A stretch of DNA of 64,000 bases. Source: Flavonifractor sp. An92. GTDB taxonomy: Bacteria > Bacillota > Clostridia > Oscillospirales > Oscillospiraceae. Each line of letters starts with the position of its first letter. Position 1 is the first letter of the stretch. This document shows positions 60,860-64,000 of this stretch, one piece after another. The position numbers were made by a program, and so were the translations under genes. The notes beneath the pieces were generated by a model. It did no database searches and was not told the origin of the DNA. It saw only the letters and a list, made by a program, of their open reading frames with translations. The stretch covers positions 62,001-126,000 of the forward strand of contig NZ_NFGZ01000007.1 in the NCBI RefSeq assembly GCF_002159175.1, read 5' to 3'.

Positions 60860-62511
60860 GATTTGCTTCCTTCTTTCTTCTCATTGTGTCGGGTGGATTG
60901 GGAATGGCGCCCGGCCAGCCGGGCAAAGAGGGCTTTGGCGGCCAGGTTGGTGGCCAGAATCAGCAGGGAGAGCACGAACACCTCGTTGAAGCGGTTGACG
61001 TACTGCAGCTGCTTGATCATGGTGGTGAGCACCATGGTCCGGGCCCCGGCGATGAAGATGAGGGCGCTGATGGTGACCATGGAGTTGATGAAGTAGTAGC
61101 TGAACACCTCGATGAGGCTGGAGCGGGCGTTGGGGGTGACCACCCGCAGGATGGTCTTGAGCCAGCTGTCCCCCATGAGCATGGCAGTGGTCTCCCACCC
61201 GGCGTTCATCTTGGACAGGGCGTTTTTCATCATCAGGTAGGGAGTGGAAAAGTAGTGCACGATGTTGCACAGAATCATCAGCAGCAGGGTGTTCTGGAGG
61301 CTGGTCCCCGAGAAGAGGAACAGGTAGGCCACGCCCAGCACCATGCCGGGGATGGCATTGGTCACCAGGGCGATGCTCTCGATGGTGCGCTTGTACCCCC
61401 GCCCCAGGGTGCTGCGGGCGGTGATGAGGGCCGCGCCATAGGCCACCAGGGTGCCCAGGGCGGCGGTGAGCAGGGCCATGAGCAGGGAGTGGCCGTAGGC
61501 CGCCAGAAGGCTGCTGTCCGAAAACACGGTCTGGACGTGCTCCAGGGAGAAGCCGGTCTGGTAGGGCCACTCCTCCACCAGGGGCACCACGAAGATGACC
61601 GCGAAGATGGAGAGGATGCCCAGGGAGATGGCGCCGCTGGACAGGCCCCAGCCCGCGTCCCGCAGGGGGTTTTTCCGTAAATCGGCGTCGGAGATCCGGT
61701 TGTAGCGGATGTTGAACCGCTCCAGGATCTGGAGGATGCAGATGCTGCCGATGGAGGGGACCAGCATGAGCATGGCGATGACCGCCCCCCGGTTGAAGTC
61801 GGGGATGCCGCCCAGCATCTGGTTATAGAGCAGGGTGGCGATGACCTCATACCCCCCGCCCACCGAGGCGGGGATGCCGAAGTCGGTGAAGCAGAGGAAG
61901 AAGGCCTGGATGAAGGCCCCGGCCAGGGTCCCCAGCAGGGGGCGCAGCACCGCGATCCAGAAGGTGGACAGGGGCTTGTCCCCCATGACCTTGGAGACGG
62001 TGAGGGTCTTTTTGTCCACAAAGCCCATGGTGTTGTGGATGAGCAGGAAGGCCACCGGGACGGTGTAGATCACATAGCCCACCAGCAGCCCGCCGAAGCC
62101 GTAGAGGTCGAAGAGCTGCCGCCCCAGCAGGCGGGTGATAAGTCCCTGCTTGCCGAAGGAGTAGATGATGGCGAAGCCGTAGGTGATGGTGGGCAGGAAC
62201 ATGGGCAGGGTGGCCACGGCGCGGATCAGGCTCTTGACCCACCGGGGCAGGCCGGTGTAGTGCACCGCGTAGGCCAGCAGGAAGGCCAGCACCGCCGCAG
62301 TGGCCGCCGAGGCCGCCGCCACGGCGAAGCTGTTGCCCAGCGCCGTGAGGAAGCCCTCCTGGGCCAGGACCGAGGCGTAAAACTCCCCGGTGAATCCCCC
62401 GTCCCACAGGGACTTGCCCAGCAGGATGAGGATGGGTGCCGCCAGAAAGGCGGCAAAGAGGGCCACGATGAGCGCAAAGATCAGCTTCAGTTCACGATTT
62501 GTCCGTGTCAT
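60856..62511 (-). CDS. phnU: 2-aminoethylphosphonate ABC transporter permease (fused two-permease type)
   Basis: A 551-residue membrane protein that joins two ABC-permease halves, each of about six helices. EAA-like loops lie in 'DKKTLTVSKVMGDKPLSTFWIAVLRPLLGTLAG' (first half) and 'NAGWETTAMLMGDSWLKTILRVVTPNARSSL' (second half). Many AEP systems have separate phnU and phnV genes; this fused form matches the alternative type with one permease. A single chain would dimerise within itself around the substrate path. It overlaps phnS by 4 bases and starts 9 bases after phnT. Confidence 0.9.
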   Translation of the reverse strand: MTRTNRELKLIFALIVALFAAFLAAPILILLGKSLWDGGFTGEFYASVLAQEGFLTALGNSFAVAAASAATAAVLAFLLAYAVHYTGLPRWVKSLIRAVATLPMFLPTITYGFAIIYSFGKQGLITRLLGRQLFDLYGFGGLLVGYVIYTVPVAFLLIHNTMGFVDKKTLTVSKVMGDKPLSTFWIAVLRPLLGTLAGAFIQAFFLCFTDFGIPASVGGGYEVIATLLYNQMLGGIPDFNRGAVIAMLMLVPSIGSICILQILERFNIRYNRISDADLRKNPLRDAGWGLSSGAISLGILSIFAVIFVVPLVEEWPYQTGFSLEHVQTVFSDSSLLAAYGHSLLMALLTAALGTLVAYGAALITARSTLGRGYKRTIESIALVTNAIPGMVLGVAYLFLFSGTSLQNTLLLMILCNIVHYFSTPYLMMKNALSKMNAGWETTAMLMGDSWLKTILRVVTPNARSSLIEVFSYYFINSMVTISALIFIAGARTMVLTTMIKQLQYVNRFNEVFVLSLLILATNLAAKALFARLAGRHSQSTRHNEKKEGSKS

Positions 62512-62520
62512 AGGTCCCTC

Positions 62521-63291
62521 TTATCCCGCCTGGACCGCCAGGGTAGGGCCCTCGCCGAAGAGAGCGTAGATGTTGTTCCGCTTGATCTCCAGCTGGTTGA
62601 GGATGAACTTGCGCACGAAGTCGTTCTTGGGCTGGTGGACGATCTCCTCGGGCTTGGCGTACTGGGAGATGGTGCCGCCCTCGATGATGAGCACCCGGTC
62701 GGAGAGGGTGAGGGCCTCCTCCGGGTCGTGGGTGACGATGATGGTGGTCAGGCGGTACTCCCGGGCGATGGTCTTGATGCGGTCCTTGATGGACTCCTTG
62801 ATGACCCCGTCCAGGGCGGACAGAGGCTCGTCCAGCAGCAGGATGCGGGGCTTCATCACCATGGTTCGGGCCAGGGCCACCCGCTGCTTCTGGCCGCCGG
62901 AGAGCTGGTCGATGCGCTTGCCCAGGTGCTCCCGCAGGCCCAGCAGGTCGATGAGCTCCTCCACCTCCTCCTTGGTGGAGATGTCCGGCTTGTTGCGCAG
63001 GCCGTAGGTGATGTTCTGGCGGACATTCAGGTTGGGGAACAGGGCGTAGTCCTGAAAGACGATGTTGAAGCCCCGCTTCTCCATGGGGGTGCGGGTCAGG
63101 TCCTGGCCGTCGCAGCGGATGGCGCCGCCGTCGGCGTCCACGATGCCCAGGATCAGATTCAGAAGGGTGGTCTTGCCGCAGCCGGAGGGGCCCAGGATGG
63201 AGACGATCTCCCCATCCGCCACCTGAAGGGAGATGTCCTTCAGGACCGGCACGCCGTCATAGGATTTCTGGATGTGTTCCAGTTCCAACAT
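62521..63291 (-). CDS. phnT: 2-aminoethylphosphonate ABC transporter ATP-binding protein
   Basis: The 256-residue ATPase has Walker A 'ILGPSGCGKTTLLNLI', Q-loop 'NIVFQDYALFPNLNV', signature 'LSGGQKQRVALARTMV', Walker B 'RILLLDEPLSALD' and H-loop 'IIVTHDPEEA'. It powers AEP uptake through the fused permease. Start choice: ATG 63291 follows GAGAGGAG at 9 bases; the frame to 63321 has no such site. It is first in the operon phnT-phnU-phnS-phnW-phnX, whose gaps are 9, -4, 20 and -4 bases. Confidence 0.93.
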   Translation of the reverse strand: MLELEHIQKSYDGVPVLKDISLQVADGEIVSILGPSGCGKTTLLNLILGIVDADGGAIRCDGQDLTRTPMEKRGFNIVFQDYALFPNLNVRQNITYGLRNKPDISTKEEVEELIDLLGLREHLGKRIDQLSGGQKQRVALARTMVMKPRILLLDEPLSALDGVIKESIKDRIKTIAREYRLTTIIVTHDPEEALTLSDRVLIIEGGTISQYAKPEEIVHQPKNDFVRKFILNQLEIKRNNIYALFGEGPTLAVQAG

Positions 63292-63359
63292 AAAGAAACG
63301 CTCCTCTCTCGGGGTGAACATTCGGAATCATGGCCGCCGTGCTTCCCGGCGACGGCGTT

Positions 63360-63389
63360 ATGCTACCACAGGGATTTCCCCGGAAACAA
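63360..63389 (-). promoter_or_regulatory. Possible promoter of the phn operon
   Basis: On the minus strand TTGTTT (63384-63389) and TAGCAT (63360-63365) are 18 bases apart. The match to consensus is modest, which would suit a regulated promoter. The gap to the phnT start is about 65 bases. No clear operator for the upstream RpiR-type regulator is visible. Confidence 0.45.
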
Positions 63390-63433
63390 GCGTAAAAAGT
63401 TCAAGTTTCGGTAAGGCCTGAGTAAAAATCCCT

Positions 63434-63479
63434 CAAAAAAGCCCCGGGGCCTTGTAAGTTACTTACAAAGCCCCGGGGC
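63434..63479 (-). terminator. Terminator of the RpiR-type regulator gene
   Basis: A long stem is built from GCCCCGGGGCCTTGTAAGT and ACTTACAAAGCCCCGGGGC, followed on the minus strand by six T. It starts 8 bases after the regulator stop, so the regulator and the phn operon are separate transcripts. Confidence 0.92.
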
Positions 63480-63486
63480 CGGTCCG

Positions 63487-64000
63487 CTATTCGGTTTCAT
63501 ATCCGCGGTCGGCGATGACCGCACCACTCTTGTCCAGATTGTGGGAGAATCGCTCGTAGTCGCTCTGGATGATCCCCATGTACAGCAGGTCCACCACCGC
63601 CAGGTCCGGAATGCGGGAGAAGATGGCCGTGCCGTAGATGGACAGGGCCTGTCCCCCGGTGCTGAGACACACGTCGGCGTATTTGGCCAGCAGGGGCTCC
63701 CGGGGACTGGTGATGGCGATGGTACCCGCCCCCGCCTTCCGGGCCTGCTTCAGGGCCTTCACCGTATCGATGGAGCAGCCGGAGTGGGATACCGCCACCG
63801 CCACGTCCGCCACGCCCAGGTGGGCCGCGGAGATCTGCTGCAAATAGGCGTCGGTGTGCATCCGGCAGTTGAGGCCCAGATAGGTCAGCTTGGTCAGCAG
63901 ATCGCTGGCGGGAGTCATGGAATTTTCCACCCCGTAGATGTCGATGGTCCGGGCGGTGGCCAGCATCCGCACCGCCCGGCTCAGAGCCTGGGTGGACAGG
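63487..64000 (-). CDS. MurR/RpiR family transcriptional regulator, C-terminal part (cut by right edge)
   Basis: About 171 residues are visible, open to the edge ('LSTQALSRAVRMLATARTIDIYGV...'). They form a sugar-isomerase (SIS) domain: 'TIDIYGVENSMTPASDLLTKLTYLGLNC', 'DVAVAVSHSGCSIDTVKALKQARKAGAGTIAITS' and 'AIFSRIPDLAVVDLLYMGIIQSDYERFSHNL'. The helix-turn-helix (RpiR) N-terminus lies outside the window, so the call rests on this domain and family layout. SIS domains sense phosphosugars or similar ligands. Position directly upstream of the phn operon suggests control of phosphonate use, which is unproven. Confidence 0.8.
   Translation of the reverse strand, partial: LSTQALSRAVRMLATARTIDIYGVENSMTPASDLLTKLTYLGLNCRMHTDAYLQQISAAHLGVADVAVAVSHSGCSIDTVKALKQARKAGAGTIAITSPREPLLAKYADVCLSTGGQALSIYGTAIFSRIPDLAVVDLLYMGIIQSDYERFSHNLDKSGAVIADRGYETE

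Overview
The window is a stretch of chromosome from a high-GC, low-redundancy Firmicute, most likely an Oscillospiraceae gut anaerobe of the Flavonifractor / Pseudoflavonifractor / Intestinimonas / Lawsonibacter type. This rests on gene content read directly: AddAB instead of RecBCD, a YlxM-Ffh pair, a dgt-dnaG-rpoD operon, YqeG, a CD1247-type protein, a FeoA-FeoB fusion with its small Cys-rich membrane partner, a DUF3793-flavodoxin pair, and a 2-hydroxyacyl-CoA dehydratase activase. The species is inferred, not proven. I saw no rRNA, tRNA, CRISPR array, insertion sequence, prophage or plasmid gene; the window reads as core chromosome with small accessory cassettes.

Layout. 1-4026 (minus): the end of an SRP operon (ylxM-ffh, with a clear promoter and a stem-loop at the RNA start), an LtaS-like sulfatase-fold membrane enzyme and a DUF1700/DUF4097 envelope protein. 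4337-11502 (plus): a two-gene acyl-CoA dehydratase activase / HgdB-like system, a GNAT acetyltransferase, a MATE exporter and a lipoprotein. 11678-14113 (plus): a phosphoketolase that starts at TTG. 14181-18288 (minus): dgt-dnaG-rpoD. 18378-26798 (minus): addB - AGCS alanine/Na+ symporter - addA, with the transporter between the two recombination subunits. 26885-29785 (minus): guaB, an acyl-ACP thioesterase and a Cys-rich protein. 29948-32424 (plus): a PadR-controlled HAAS membrane protein with a tandem operator on its promoter, then a metallophosphoesterase. 32478-35317 (minus): YigZ, GNAT, HflX, L31.

35467-36860 (plus) is a probable metal-responsive operon: a promoter, two 6-6-6 inverted repeats (GTTAG-N6-CTAAC), DUF3793, a flavodoxin, then a highly structured 3' region. 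37084-38256 (plus) is a membrane diguanylate cyclase without an I-site. 38306-42342 (minus) holds a CD1247-type acidic metal-ligand-rich protein, FeoAB, a 48-residue FeoB-associated membrane peptide and a GT8 glycosyltransferase. 42536-45649 (minus) has efp, an M24 peptidase, an AP-endonuclease-like TIM barrel and YqeG. Next come an unrecognised protein (plus) and a giant Sel1-repeat protein with an N-terminal Cys cluster (minus). 49263-52554 (minus) pairs a GtrA/GT2 module with a secreted BNR/copper-amine-oxidase-N protein.

52713-57899 is a divergent pair: a two-component system (minus) facing a VTC-domain protein, a DUF4956 membrane protein and a secreted beta-helix-like lipoprotein (plus). 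57964-63291 (minus) is a complete 2-aminoethylphosphonate import and degradation operon (phnT-phnU-phnS-phnW-phnX), preceded by an RpiR-type regulator cut by the right edge.

The parts most worth testing as new biology are the iron-box operon with its structured 3' RNA, the TCS/VTC/DUF4956 surface cassette, the three-gene GT2-GtrA-BNR/stalk operon and the transporter inside addBA. Start sites were chosen from Shine-Dalgarno spacing and often differ from the longest possible frame.
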